Shown here piece by piece: positions 1 through 8,553 of a stretch of DNA of 64,000 nucleotides. Position 1 is the first letter of the stretch. Every line of letters begins with the position of its first letter. The stretch is from Streptomyces spiralis (GTDB lineage: Bacteria > Actinomycetota > Actinomycetes > Streptomycetales > Streptomycetaceae). The notes under the pieces are model-generated. The model was not told where the DNA came from. It did not search any database and saw nothing but the letters and a program-made list of their open reading frames with translations. The DNA lies in contig NZ_BNBC01000020.1 in NCBI RefSeq assembly GCF_014654675.1, positions 62,001-126,000 of the forward strand, in the 5' to 3' direction. The translations under genes were made by a program, and so were the position numbers.

Positions 1-1
1 G

Positions 2-253
2 CCCAGCGTGGAGTTCCAGGTGGCCGCGGGCGAAACGGTGCTGCTCTACACCGACGGGCTGCTGCACCGCACCGGCGATCCCGTCGACCGTGCCTTCGCC
101 CGGCTGCACGCGGCGGCGGCGAGCGTCCCGCGCGCGGTGCGCCACGACGTGGGGGCGGTCGCCGACCATGTGCTGCGCACGGTCCTGCCGAACGGCCTGG
201 ACAGGACCGACGGCGCGGAGGACGTGGCACTGCTGGCGGCGCGCTTCGACTAG
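2..253 (+). CDS. SpoIIE/PP2C-type serine phosphatase, C-terminal end (partial)
   Basis: Only the last ~83 residues are in the window; the frame is open to the left edge. The segment contains 'VLLYTDGLLHR' and ends 'AEDVALLAARFD'. This pairing (YTDGL...DDVALL-like) is typical of the C-terminal end of SpoIIE/RsbU-family PP2C phosphatases, which in Streptomyces dephosphorylate anti-anti-sigma factors. An RsbW-like ATP-binding protein lies 4.5 kb away, but nothing ties the two together. N-terminal sensor domains, if any, are outside the window. Confidence 0.75.
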   Translation, partial: PSVEFQVAAGETVLLYTDGLLHRTGDPVDRAFARLHAAAASVPRAVRHDVGAVADHVLRTVLPNGLDRTDGAEDVALLAARFD

Positions 254-414
254 GGCTCCACCAGGGCTCTACGGTTCGCACAGCGCTTCCGACGGTTCGG
301 CCAGTGCCTCCGGCGGTTCGGCCGGTGCTCCCGGTAACAGGTGCTGCCGCCTCGGGCCCCTTCCGTACGACCGTACGATGGGGGTGGTCCAGTGCCGTAC
401 CTAGGAGGAAGACC

Positions 415-1893
415 GTGTCGGAGGAGCTCACCACCCCGGAGACCCCGGAGAACGAGTCCGAAGAGCCGATCAAGCAGCGCAAGAACGGCCTGTACCCGGG
501 CGTGTCCGACGAGCTCGCCGAGAACATGAAGTCCGGCTGGGCCGACACCGAGCTGCGCGACCTGAAGCCGATCGAGCAGGCGGAGCACACCGCCCGCCGT
601 CGCGCCGCGCTGTCCGCGCGCTTCCCCGGTGAGCGCCTGGTGATCCCCGCGGGCAACCTGAAGACCCGCTCCAACGACACCGAGTACGCCTTCCGCTCCT
701 CGGTCGAGTACGCCTACCTCACCGGCAACCAGACCGAGGACGGCGTGCTGGTCCTGGAGCCGACCACCTCCCCGGACGGCACGAGCGGCCACCGGGAGAC
801 GATCTACCTGCTCCCCCGCTCCGACCGGGAGAACGGCGAGTTCTGGCTCTCCGGCCAGGGCGAGCTGTGGGTCGGCCGCCGCCACTCCCTGGCCGAGGCC
901 GAGCAGCTGTACGGCATCCCGGCCTCCGACGTGCGCGAGCTGCCTCAGAAGCTGAAGGAGGCCACCGGCCCGGTCCGTGTGGTGCGCGGCTACGACGCCG
1001 GCATCGAGGCGGCCCTGACCGACAAGGTCACCGGCGAGCGCGACGAGGAGCTGCGCGTCTTCCTGTCCGAGGCCCGGCTGATCAAGGACAAGTTCGAGAT
1101 CGGCGAGCTGCAGAAAGCCGTCGACTCCACGGTCCGCGGCTTCGAGGACGTGGTGAAGGTCCTCGACAAGGCCGAGGCGACCAGCGAGCGCTACATCGAG
1201 GGCACGTTCTTCCTCCGCGCGCGCGTGGAGGGCAACGACGTCGGCTACGGCACCATCGCCGCCGCCGGCCCCCACGCCTGCACGCTGCACTGGGTCCGCA
1301 ACGACGGCCCGGTCCGCTCCGGCGACCTGCTCCTGCTGGACGCGGGCGTGGAGACGCACACGTACTACACCGCCGACGTCACCCGCACCCTGCCGATCAG
1401 CGGCCGCTTCTCCGAGATCCAGAAGAAGATCTACGACGCCGTGTACGAGGCCCAGGAGGCCGGCATCGCGGCGGTCAAGCCGGGTGCCAAGTACCGCGAC
1501 TTCCACGACGCCGCCCAGCGCGTGCTCACCGAGAAGCTGGTGGAGTGGGGCCTGGTCGAGGGCCCCGTGGAGCGAGTCCTGGAGCTCGGCCTGCAGCGCC
1601 GCTGGACGCTGCACGGCACCGGCCACATGCTCGGCATGGACGTCCACGACTGCGCCGCCGCGCGCACCGAGACGTACGTCGACGGCACGCTGGAGCCGGG
1701 CATGGTCCTCACCGTCGAGCCGGGCCTGTACTTCCAGGCCGACGACCTGACCGTGCCGGAGGAGTACCGGGGCGTCGGTGTCCGCATCGAGGACGACATC
1801 CTGGTCACCGAGGACGGCAACCGGAACCTCTCGGCGGGCCTGCCGCGCCGCTCCGACGAGGTCGAGGCCTGGATGGCGTCGCTGAAGGGCTGA
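415..1893 (+). CDS. pepP: Xaa-Pro aminopeptidase (aminopeptidase P, M24B)
   Basis: Cytosolic metallopeptidase that removes an N-terminal residue preceding proline. The 492-aa protein has the usual family length. After an N-terminal aminopeptidase-P domain (about residues 45-200) the pita-bread domain carries the five expected metal ligands: D309 in LLLDAG, D321 in TADVTR, H404 in HGTGHMLG, E435 in TVEPGLYF and E459 in RIEDDI. I chose GTG 415 because AGGAGG lies at 403-408 with 6 nt spacing; an upstream in-frame ATG at 304 has no comparable ribosome-binding site. A perfect hairpin follows the stop codon. Confidence 0.93.
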   Translation: MSEELTTPETPENESEEPIKQRKNGLYPGVSDELAENMKSGWADTELRDLKPIEQAEHTARRRAALSARFPGERLVIPAGNLKTRSNDTEYAFRSSVEYAYLTGNQTEDGVLVLEPTTSPDGTSGHRETIYLLPRSDRENGEFWLSGQGELWVGRRHSLAEAEQLYGIPASDVRELPQKLKEATGPVRVVRGYDAGIEAALTDKVTGERDEELRVFLSEARLIKDKFEIGELQKAVDSTVRGFEDVVKVLDKAEATSERYIEGTFFLRARVEGNDVGYGTIAAAGPHACTLHWVRNDGPVRSGDLLLLDAGVETHTYYTADVTRTLPISGRFSEIQKKIYDAVYEAQEAGIAAVKPGAKYRDFHDAAQRVLTEKLVEWGLVEGPVERVLELGLQRRWTLHGTGHMLGMDVHDCAAARTETYVDGTLEPGMVLTVEPGLYFQADDLTVPEEYRGVGVRIEDDILVTEDGNRNLSAGLPRRSDEVEAWMASLKG

Positions 1894-1905
1894 TGCGAGT
1901 GTGAG

Positions 1906-1933
1906 GGCCGGGCACCACAGGAGGTGCCCGGCC
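1906..1933 (+). terminator. Rho-independent-type hairpin after pepP
   Basis: Perfect 11-bp G+C-rich stem (1906-1916 with 1923-1933) and a 6-nt loop, 12 nt after the pepP stop codon. There is no T tract, as is common in Streptomyces. Confidence 0.75.
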
Positions 1934-1957
1934 ATTCACATGCCTAGGGGGGTTTTC

Positions 1958-3403
1958 GTGGACGTGCACCGGGACGACTTCTGGTCCGGTGTCGGGGTGG
2001 ACCTGCATCTGGAGCCGGACGCGGCGGACGGCCGCCGGACCGGGCTCGAGCGGGCGCTCCGGGACGCCGTGCGGGACGGACGGCTGGCGCCCGGGACCCG
2101 GCTGCCGGCGACCCGGCGGCTCGCCGCCGAGCTCGGCATCTCACGGGGCACCGCGAAGGCGGCGTACGACCAGCTGGTCGCCGAGGGGTACCTGACGGCG
2201 CGGCAGGGCTCGGGCACCCACGTCGCCGCGCTGCCGGCCGTCGACGCGGAGCAGCCCGGGGCGGCGGCACGCGCGCGTGCGCCCCGTTTCGATCTGCGGC
2301 CCGGCAGCCCGGACGTCGGGGCGTTCCCGGCGGCGGCCTGGCTGCGGGCGCTGCGACGCGCCATCGCGACGGCGCCCTCCCTGGCGTACGACTACGGTGA
2401 TCCGCGCGGCCGGATCGAGCTGCGCACCGCGCTGTCGGGCTATCTGGGGCGGGCGCGCGGGGTGATCGCGCCGCCGGAGCGGATCGTGATCACCTCCGGG
2501 TATGTGCAGGGGCTGGCGCTGCTCACCCGCGTCCTGGACGGCGGCACGGTCGCCATGGAGGACCCCGGGCTGCCCTTCCACCGGGAGGTGGTGCGGCGCA
2601 ACGGCTCGAGCGTGGTGCCGGTACGGGTCGACGACCGGGGCGCCCGCGCACACGAACTGGGCGAGGAGAGCGCCGTGGTCGTCACGCCGGTGCACCAGTT
2701 CCCGACCGGCGTGACCCTGCATCCCGAGCGGCGGCGGGCTCTGACCGACTGGGCACGCGCGCGTGGAGGGCTGATCGTCGAGGACGACTACGACGGCGAG
2801 TTCCGCTACGACCGCCAGCCCGTGGGCGCCCTCCAGGGCATGGCGCCGGGGCAGGTCGTGTACCTGGGCACCGCCTCCAAGACCCTCGGCCCCGCTCTGC
2901 GGCTGGGCTGGATGGTGCTGCCGCCGCACCTGGTCGACGCAGTGGCCGACGCCAAGCTGCACAGCGACCACCACACCGAGAGCATCGGCCAGCTGGCGCT
3001 CGCCGAGCTCATCGAAAGCCACGCCTACGACCGGCACGTACGCGCCTGCCGGCTGCGCTACCGGCGCCGCCGCGACCAGCTCCTGGACCGGCTGGGCTCC
3101 CGCCATCGGGTGCGCGGGATCGCCGCCGGGCTGCACGCCCTGATCGACGTCGCCGACGAGGACGAGGTGCTGGCCCGCGCGGAGGCGGAGGGGCTCGCGC
3201 TCGGCCACCTGGGCGACCACTGGCACGGGCCCGGACCCGGTGACGGCTCCGGCTCCGGCCTCGGTGACGGCTCCGGCTCCGGTGCCGGTGACGGATCCGG
3301 CGCGGGCCGGCCGCAGGGGCTGGTCGTCGGCTACGGAACGCCCCGGGAGCGGGCGTATCCCGAGGCACTGGCCGTGCTGGCGACGGTTCTTGACGGGGCG
3401 TAA
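1958..3403 (+). CDS. MocR/PdxR-type regulator: GntR HTH fused to aminotransferase-like domain
   Basis: Transcription factor of the GntR/MocR class, 481 aa. An N-terminal winged-helix (about residues 20-90, 'RLPATRRLAAELGISRGT') is joined to a fold-type I aminotransferase domain with the PLP lysine K308 in 'TASKTLGPALRLGW'. Such proteins usually bind PLP or an amino-acid adduct and control vitamin B6, GABA or transport genes. GTG 1958 follows a G-rich RBS (1946-1951). The gene is followed after 89 nt by a co-directional MFS exporter, a likely target or operon partner. Oddity: a Gly/Asp/Ser-rich repeat stretch (3226-3309) interrupts the C-terminal subdomain just before 'GLVVGYG'. Confidence 0.88.
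   Translation: MDVHRDDFWSGVGVDLHLEPDAADGRRTGLERALRDAVRDGRLAPGTRLPATRRLAAELGISRGTAKAAYDQLVAEGYLTARQGSGTHVAALPAVDAEQPGAAARARAPRFDLRPGSPDVGAFPAAAWLRALRRAIATAPSLAYDYGDPRGRIELRTALSGYLGRARGVIAPPERIVITSGYVQGLALLTRVLDGGTVAMEDPGLPFHREVVRRNGSSVVPVRVDDRGARAHELGEESAVVVTPVHQFPTGVTLHPERRRALTDWARARGGLIVEDDYDGEFRYDRQPVGALQGMAPGQVVYLGTASKTLGPALRLGWMVLPPHLVDAVADAKLHSDHHTESIGQLALAELIESHAYDRHVRACRLRYRRRRDQLLDRLGSRHRVRGIAAGLHALIDVADEDEVLARAEAEGLALGHLGDHWHGPGPGDGSGSGLGDGSGSGAGDGSGAGRPQGLVVGYGTPRERAYPEALAVLATVLDGA
3238..3303 (+). repeat. In-frame GGTGACGGCTCCGGCTCC repeats
   Basis: Imperfect tandem repeats of a GGTGACGG(C/A)TCCGG unit encode a Gly-Asp-Gly-Ser-rich run inside the C-terminal domain of the MocR-type regulator. 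The reading frame is kept. Confidence 0.75.
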
Positions 3404-3492
3404 GGCCTTCGGCCCGTCCGTACAAGTGGACCACTCGAGCGGGCGGCCATTGGGTCTGTCGAGGGGTCCATCCTGCCTCTAGCGTCGTCGGT

Positions 3493-4746
3493 ATGAAGGT
3501 CTCCCTCGTTCCGCCTCCGGGGCCGCAACGGGTCCTGTCCCTCGCCCAGTTGACCAACTCGGTCGGCGACGGCGCCTACTACGTCACCTCGGCGCTGTAC
3601 TTCACGCACGTCGTCGGGCTGGCACCCGCGCGCGTGGGACTCGGCCTGACCGTCGCCTGGGCGGTCGGCTCGCTCGTCGGGGTGCCCCTGGGCCGGGTCG
3701 CGGACCGGCGCGGGCCACGCGGTACGGCGGTGGTGCTCGCGCTGGTGACCGGACTGGCGGTGGCGGCCTTCCTCGTCGTACGCGGCTTCGTGCCGTTCGT
3801 GGCCGCCGCGTGCGCCTACGCCGCCGCCCAGTCCGGGCTCGCCGCGGCCCGGCAGGCGCTGCTGGCCGGCCTGGTGTCCGCGGCGGAGCGCACCGGGCTG
3901 CTCGCCCACCTGCAGTCGACGCTCAACGCGGGCCTGGCGGTCGGCGCGGGCCTGGGCGGGCTCGCCCTGCACGCCGGCACGCGGGCGGCCTACCTGGGCG
4001 TGTTCGCGCTGGACGCGGCGAGCTTCCTGCTGTGCGCGGGACTGCTGCTGCGGGTGCCGCCGGTGCCCCCGGCCGCCCGGCACGCGCCCACGCGTCTCGC
4101 GGTGCTGCGCGACCGCCCCTACGTCGTCATGACGCTGCTGAACACGGTCCTGCTGCTGCGGATGCCGCTGCTCAGCCTCGGACTGCCGCTGTGGATCACC
4201 GAGCGGACCGGCGCCCCGGACTGGGTGGTGTCCGCGCTGTTCGTGCTGAACACCGGGGCGGTGATGCTCTTCCAGGTGCGTACGGCGCGCGGAATCACCT
4301 CGCTCGCCTCGGCCACGCGGGCGGTGCGGCGTGCGAGCTGGGTGATGCTCGCGGCCTGCGCGGTGTTCGCCCTGTCGGCCCGGGTCCCCGCGCAGGTGGC
4401 CGTGGCCGTCCTGGTGGCGGGGGCGCTGCTGCAGGTGGTCGCCGAGATGGGGCAGTCGGCGGGCGCCTGGCAGTTGTCCTTCGACCTGGCGCCGGCCGGA
4501 CACACCGGCGAGTACCAGGGCTTCTTCGGCACCGGCGTCACCGTGGCCCGCACCCTGGGCCCACTGGTGCTGACCTCGCTGCTGGTGCAGTGGGGCACGC
4601 CCGGCTGGCTGCTGCTGGGCGGCGCGACGGCGGCGGCCTCGTACGCGATGGGCCCGGTCACGCGCCGGGCCGCGCCGGTGGACGACGCTAACCCGGGCGC
4701 CGGACTCGCTACACCGCCACCAGCGGTGCGCCGTGCCGCCACTTGA
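3493..4746 (+). CDS. MFS transporter
   Basis: Integral membrane protein of 417 aa with about 12 hydrophobic segments and an MFS loop 2-3 motif near residue 70 ('GRVADRRGPRG'). It resembles actinobacterial drug/proton antiporters; the substrate cannot be inferred. It lies 89 nt after the MocR-type regulator on the same strand. Its last 38 nt overlap the convergent RsbW-like gene, so the two transcripts are antisense at their 3' ends. Confidence 0.88.
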   Translation: MKVSLVPPPGPQRVLSLAQLTNSVGDGAYYVTSALYFTHVVGLAPARVGLGLTVAWAVGSLVGVPLGRVADRRGPRGTAVVLALVTGLAVAAFLVVRGFVPFVAAACAYAAAQSGLAAARQALLAGLVSAAERTGLLAHLQSTLNAGLAVGAGLGGLALHAGTRAAYLGVFALDAASFLLCAGLLLRVPPVPPAARHAPTRLAVLRDRPYVVMTLLNTVLLLRMPLLSLGLPLWITERTGAPDWVVSALFVLNTGAVMLFQVRTARGITSLASATRAVRRASWVMLAACAVFALSARVPAQVAVAVLVAGALLQVVAEMGQSAGAWQLSFDLAPAGHTGEYQGFFGTGVTVARTLGPLVLTSLLVQWGTPGWLLLGGATAAASYAMGPVTRRAAPVDDANPGAGLATPPPAVRRAAT

Positions 4747-5152
4747 GGATCTTGTCGAAGCTCACCACCGCACCGCCCCGGCCCGGCTTGTTGCCGATGT
4801 GGACGTGGTCGGCGAGCTCCTGGATGAGGCACAGGCCCCGTCCGTGCTCGGACTCGGCGTGCGCGGGGCGGATCGGTGCTCTGCGGACGGCGTGAGAGAA
4901 GCCGGGGCCCGCGTCGGCGACCTCGATACGGCACTTCTCGCCGTCCAGGTAGGCGGTGACGCGATAGGCCTCGCCGTCGCCGTCCCCGCCGTGCTCGACG
5001 GCGTTCGCGCAGGCCTCGCTCAGCGCCACGGACAGGTCGTAGGAGATGTCGGGGTCGACGCCCGCGGTCTCCATCGTGCCGAGGAGCAGCCTCCGGGCGA
5101 GCGGCACGCTGGCAGCGTCACGCCGCAGATGGAGGGACCACCAGATGCTCAT
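4709..5152 (-). CDS. RsbW-like ATP-binding protein (HATPase_c, anti-sigma/serine-kinase family)
   Basis: Single-domain 147-aa GHKL ATPase of the RsbW/SpoIIAB type, abundant in Streptomyces as candidate anti-sigma factors. ATP-lid motifs are visible: N box 'SEACANAVEHG' (about residue 50), G1 'DAGPGF' (about 85) and G2 'HGRGLCLI' (about 110). ATG 5152 is preceded by AGGAGG with 7 nt spacing. No sigma factor or antagonist gene is adjacent. Its upstream region contains an unusual 11-bp repeat array. The target is unknown. Confidence 0.85.
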   Translation of the reverse strand: MSIWWSLHLRRDAASVPLARRLLLGTMETAGVDPDISYDLSVALSEACANAVEHGGDGDGEAYRVTAYLDGEKCRIEVADAGPGFSHAVRRAPIRPAHAESEHGRGLCLIQELADHVHIGNKPGRGGAVVSFDKILKWRHGAPLVAV

Positions 5153-5487
5153 GCTCCAGCCTCCTGGCCGCGGCTCGACATACCGATACGTATTGCCCTT
5201 CGTGCCCGACCGTAAGCACCGAGTTGACGACGGACCGCTCGATCGGCGGATGCGGTGGGGGCGGAATCGGTGTATGCGAGGGCGGCCGGCAGCCGGAAGA
5301 GAGCTGGAAGACAGCTGGAAGACAGCTGGAAGACGGCGGGTGGGACGGCAGTTGGCAGGCCACAGGAAGGCCGTCGGAAGACATGGGACGCCGGGTCGCG
5401 GAGGACAGAGGGTGACCAGACGGACGTACGGCATCTTGTGGACCTGCCGTACGCACCGTGGCCGCCCAGTGGGATGATGAGCGCGCC
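5153..5487. other. 335-bp divergent intergenic region with 11-bp repeats
   Basis: Separates the minus-strand RsbW-like gene from the plus-strand membrane protein at 5488. Apart from the 11-bp repeat array (5291-5382) I see no gene and no clear promoter hexamers. Confidence 0.6.
5291..5382. repeat. Helically phased 11-bp tandem repeats (unit AGCTGGAAGAC)
   Basis: Three identical 11-mers AGCTGGAAGAC at 5302-5312, 5313-5323 and 5324-5334. A degenerate copy precedes them (5291-5301), and three further degenerate copies lie in register with each other at 5350-5360, 5361-5371 and 5372-5382 (7-8 of 11 matches). The period equals roughly one DNA turn. Confidence 0.85.
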
Positions 5488-6342
5488 ATGTCTGCCCCAC
5501 ACTCGCGCACGGCACACGCCGGACGCGATCTCCGGATGCTGCGGGCCGCGGTGTTCGCCGCGGTCTGCGTCGTGCTGGCCGCGGCCGGTCACACGCTGGC
5601 CTCCTGCGCCACGGTGCCCCTGTGGACGCTGGCCGCGGGCTTCGTGGGGGCCCTCCTCGTGGTGGTGCCGCTCGCCGGGCGGGCGCGCTCGCTGCCGGGG
5701 ATCGCGGCGCTGCTCACGGTCGGGCAGACCGTGCTGCACACGCTGTTCGGGCTGGGGCAGCACGGCACGGCGGGCATGGGATCGTCCGGATCGACGCCCA
5801 TGGGGTCGACGTCCTCGGGGTCGGCGCAGGCCGTGTCCGACGCCGGGCTCGTGGAACAGGCAGCGCGGTACATGTGCGGCACCGGCCCGGCCGGAATCAC
5901 CCCGGCCCGCGCGCACCGGATCCTCGTGGACGCGCACCTCTACCCCGGGCCCGCCCCGGGCACCTCGGCCGTGCACCACCCGGCGGACGCCCTGTCCGCC
6001 ACCGGTTCGGCGGCCTCGCTGCTGCCGTCCCTGCCCATGCTGCTCGGTCACCTGCTCGCCGGACTGGTCGCGGGCTGGCTGCTGCGCCGCGGCGACCTCG
6101 CCGTGCTGCGGCTGATCGAGCTGTCGGCGCACGGAGTCGCGGAGGTCGCGCTCGTACGCTCCCTGCGCGGGGCGCTCGCGCTGGTGCGCGCCTTGTGCGT
6201 GGGGCTGCCCACGGCGCCCGCGACCGGCCCGCGCTACGCGCGCGCCGCCGACACCCCGGCCGTCGCACCGCGCTCTGCCGCGCTCCAGCACACGGTGATC
6301 CGCCGCGGCCCGCCGGCCGCCGCCCTCGCCCTCGCCGCCTGA
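5488..6342 (+). CDS. Integral membrane protein upstream of copper locus
   Basis: Membrane protein of 284 aa with about four hydrophobic segments: three near the N terminus (residues ~12-85) and one near residue 190. A Gly/Ser-rich loop lies around residues 90-115. I recognise no catalytic motif. It precedes the YcnI-like gene by 231 nt on the same strand, and in my recollection similar proteins sit next to the sco locus in other streptomycetes, so a link to copper or heme delivery is possible but unproven. ATG 5488 was chosen; an in-frame ATG at 5458 is also possible. Confidence 0.6.
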   Translation: MSAPHSRTAHAGRDLRMLRAAVFAAVCVVLAAAGHTLASCATVPLWTLAAGFVGALLVVVPLAGRARSLPGIAALLTVGQTVLHTLFGLGQHGTAGMGSSGSTPMGSTSSGSAQAVSDAGLVEQAARYMCGTGPAGITPARAHRILVDAHLYPGPAPGTSAVHHPADALSATGSAASLLPSLPMLLGHLLAGLVAGWLLRRGDLAVLRLIELSAHGVAEVALVRSLRGALALVRALCVGLPTAPATGPRYARAADTPAVAPRSAALQHTVIRRGPPAAALALAA

Positions 6343-6573
6343 CACGACGCGACCAGCACCCACAGGACACAGGACCGCCATCGAGCGGGTTCCGCCGGAG
6401 GGAGCGGCCGCCGTCGTGCGGCACGCGCGCGTGCCCGTTCCCGGGTGATCCGCCCCCATGCACCGGCGGTCACCCCTGCGCACGCGCTCCCTCTTCACCA
6501 CCGGCACGCACCGGCATCCGCCGGACCGCGACCGGTGTCCACCGGAGCCCACTCGAAGCGGAGTGCACCTGCC

Positions 6574-7317
6574 ATGAAGGCCATCAGCCGCAAGACCAAT
6601 CGCCTCGCCACCGTCGGCGCCCTCGCGGGCACGGCCGTCCTCGCCGTGTCCGTCCCCGCGTTCGCGCACGTCAGCGTGCAGCCGGAGGGCACGCCCGCCA
6701 AGGGCGGCTACGCCGTCGTCGACTTCAAGGTCCCCAACGAGCGGGACAACGCCTCCACCACCAAGGTGGAGGTCAACTTCCCGACCGATCACCCGCTGGC
6801 CTCGGTGATGCCGGAGCCGATCGACGGCTGGAAGATCGACATCACCAAGTCCAAGCTGGCCAAGCCGCTCGAGATGCACGGCGAGAAGATCTCCGAGGCC
6901 GTCACCAAGGTCACCTGGACCGCCGACGGCGACGGCATCAAGCCGGGCTACTTCCAGAAGTTCCCGCTCTCCATCGGCCAGCTGCCCGAGGACACCGACC
7001 AACTCGTCTTCAAGGCGCTCCAGACGTACTCCAACAAGGAGGTCGTCCGCTGGATCGAGGTGCCGCAGAAGGGGCAGCCCGAGCCCGACAACCCGGCGCC
7101 GGTGCTGCAGCTGGCCGCGGCCTCGGACGGCGACGCCGACGGGGCGTCCGCGCAGAACGCCGCCGACGACTCCAAGCCCGCCGCCCAGGACACCACCGCG
7201 GCGTCGACGAGCGGCAGTGACACCACCGCCCGCGTCCTCGGCGTCGTGGGCATCGTGATCGGCGCGGCGGGCGTGGCGTACGGCGTGTTCGCCGGCCGTC
7301 GACGCACCACCGCCTGA
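6574..7317 (+). CDS. YcnI-like copper-binding membrane-anchored protein (DUF1775)
   Basis: Exported 247-aa protein. A signal peptide ends 'AVSVPAFA' so that the mature protein would begin with His ('HVSVQPEG'), the N-terminal histidine that forms the copper site in characterised YcnI. The DUF1775 domain covers about residues 30-170, followed by an Ala/Asp-rich linker and a C-terminal membrane helix with a basic tail ('GRRRTTA'). It sits immediately upstream of sco, ecuC, copCD and dtpA, consistent with extracytoplasmic copper handling. GGAG at 6560 serves ATG 6574. Confidence 0.85.
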   Translation: MKAISRKTNRLATVGALAGTAVLAVSVPAFAHVSVQPEGTPAKGGYAVVDFKVPNERDNASTTKVEVNFPTDHPLASVMPEPIDGWKIDITKSKLAKPLEMHGEKISEAVTKVTWTADGDGIKPGYFQKFPLSIGQLPEDTDQLVFKALQTYSNKEVVRWIEVPQKGQPEPDNPAPVLQLAAASDGDADGASAQNAADDSKPAAQDTTAASTSGSDTTARVLGVVGIVIGAAGVAYGVFAGRRRTTA

Positions 7318-7333
7318 CCTGCTCGTCCGTGCC

Positions 7334-7376
7334 GCGTACCGGGGCCGTGCGACGCTTGCGTACGACCCCGGTACGC
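7334..7376 (+). terminator. Hairpin between ycnI-like gene and sco
   Basis: Inverted repeat of 15 bp (7334-7348 with 7362-7376, one mismatch) and a 13-nt loop. It could terminate the ycnI transcript or attenuate read-through into sco, which starts 31 nt downstream. Confidence 0.6.
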
Positions 7377-7407
7377 GCCGGAGATCTCACATCTGGGACA
7401 TTTCTCT

Positions 7408-8058
7408 ATGCGTAAGAAGACGTTCGCCGCGGCGGCACTGCTCGCCGCCGCCACGCTGACCCTCTCCGCCTGCGGCAGCGGCGGCGACAGCAGCAAGACC
7501 GCCACCGTCGTCTCCGAGGAGACCTCGCAGAAGCCCGCGACGGTCCTCGACCAGCCGTTCGACAAGCCCGATCTGGTACTCACCGACACACACGGCAAGA
7601 AGTACGACCTCCGCAAGGAGACCGCGGGCCGGCCCACCCTGCTGTATTTCGGCTACACCCACTGCCCCGACATCTGCCCGCTGACGATGAACAACCTGGC
7701 GGTCGCCAAGAAGGCGCTGCCCAAGGCCGAGCAGGACAAGCTGCGGGTGGTGTTCGTGACCACCGACCCCGGCCGCGACACCCCGGCCGAACTCGGCGCC
7801 TGGCTCAAGGGCATCGATACCCAGTTCATCGGACTGACCGGGGACTTCGCCACCATCCAGGCCGGGGCGCGCAGCATCGGCATCAGCATCGAGCCGACGA
7901 AGAAGGACAAGAACGGCAAGCTCGTCTCGGTGCACGGCACCCAGGTGATGGCCTTCTCGCCCAAGACCGACCGGGGCTATGTGATCTACGGCGAGGACAC
8001 CACCGTCGACGACTACACCAAGGACCTCCCCAAGCTCATCAAGGGGGAGAACCCGTGA
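7408..8058 (+). CDS. sco: Sco copper chaperone lipoprotein (SCO1/SenC/PrrC family)
   Basis: Extracytoplasmic Cu chaperone/thioredoxin-fold lipoprotein, 216 aa. The signal peptide ends in lipobox 'LSAC'. The copper ligands are present: C86 and C90 in 'HCPDICP' and H176 in 'VHGTQ'. In S. lividans the orthologue delivers copper to cytochrome c oxidase and to DtpA and is needed for development under low copper. The stop overlaps the GTG start of the next gene by 4 nt (GTGA), showing translational coupling. Confidence 0.94.
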   Translation: MRKKTFAAAALLAAATLTLSACGSGGDSSKTATVVSEETSQKPATVLDQPFDKPDLVLTDTHGKKYDLRKETAGRPTLLYFGYTHCPDICPLTMNNLAVAKKALPKAEQDKLRVVFVTTDPGRDTPAELGAWLKGIDTQFIGLTGDFATIQAGARSIGISIEPTKKDKNGKLVSVHGTQVMAFSPKTDRGYVIYGEDTTVDDYTKDLPKLIKGENP

Positions 8059-8540
8059 GGCGCCCGGCGACCGCGGCCCCCTTCGTCATCGGTACCGTCC
8101 TGGCCGGAACCCTCCTGCTGACCGGGTGCGGCGGTTCGGCCTCCGGCTCCGAGTCCGGCAGCGGCGGCGCCGAGCTGTCCGTCAACTCCTCCTACATGCC
8201 CCAGCCGGTCTCGGACTCGATGGCCGCCGGTTTCCTGACGATCGTCAACAAGGGCGACGCCAAGGACGAGCTGACCTCGGTCTCCAGCGAGGCCGCCGGC
8301 GACGTCACCGTGCACGAGACCGTCGGCGGGGCGATGCGCCAGGTCGACCGTCTCGCCGTCCCCGCACACGGACGGCTGGTGTTCCGCAGCGGTGGGAACC
8401 ACCTGATGTTCGACGAGCTCAAGCGCAAGCCTGAGAAGGGCCAGACGGTCACGGTCGATCTGCACTTCGCCAAGTCCGGCGACCTCAGGGTCGAGATGCC
8501 GGTGAAGTCCGCCACGTACAACCCCGCGACCGGACACTGA
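8055..8540 (+). CDS. ecuC: ECuC: PCuAC-type extracellular copper chaperone
   Basis: Lipoprotein of 161 aa with lipobox 'LLTGC'. The PCuAC domain carries the copper-binding pattern: H in 'TVHETV', M in 'GGAMRQ' and the H-x-M motif in 'GGNHLMFD'. In S. lividans this protein passes Cu(I) to Sco. GTG 8055 overlaps the sco stop; copCD follows after 13 nt, so the genes form an operon. Confidence 0.9.
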   Translation: MRRPATAAPFVIGTVLAGTLLLTGCGGSASGSESGSGGAELSVNSSYMPQPVSDSMAAGFLTIVNKGDAKDELTSVSSEAAGDVTVHETVGGAMRQVDRLAVPAHGRLVFRSGGNHLMFDELKRKPEKGQTVTVDLHFAKSGDLRVEMPVKSATYNPATGH

Positions 8541-8553
8541 GGAAGGGACCACC

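Noticed and set aside
250..1935. Minus-strand open frame opposite pepP
   Set aside because: Antisense shadow of a gene with all five metal ligands; no RBS or motif.
5291..5382. CRISPR array
   Set aside because: The 11-bp units are contiguous, without spacers, and far shorter than CRISPR repeats; no cas genes.
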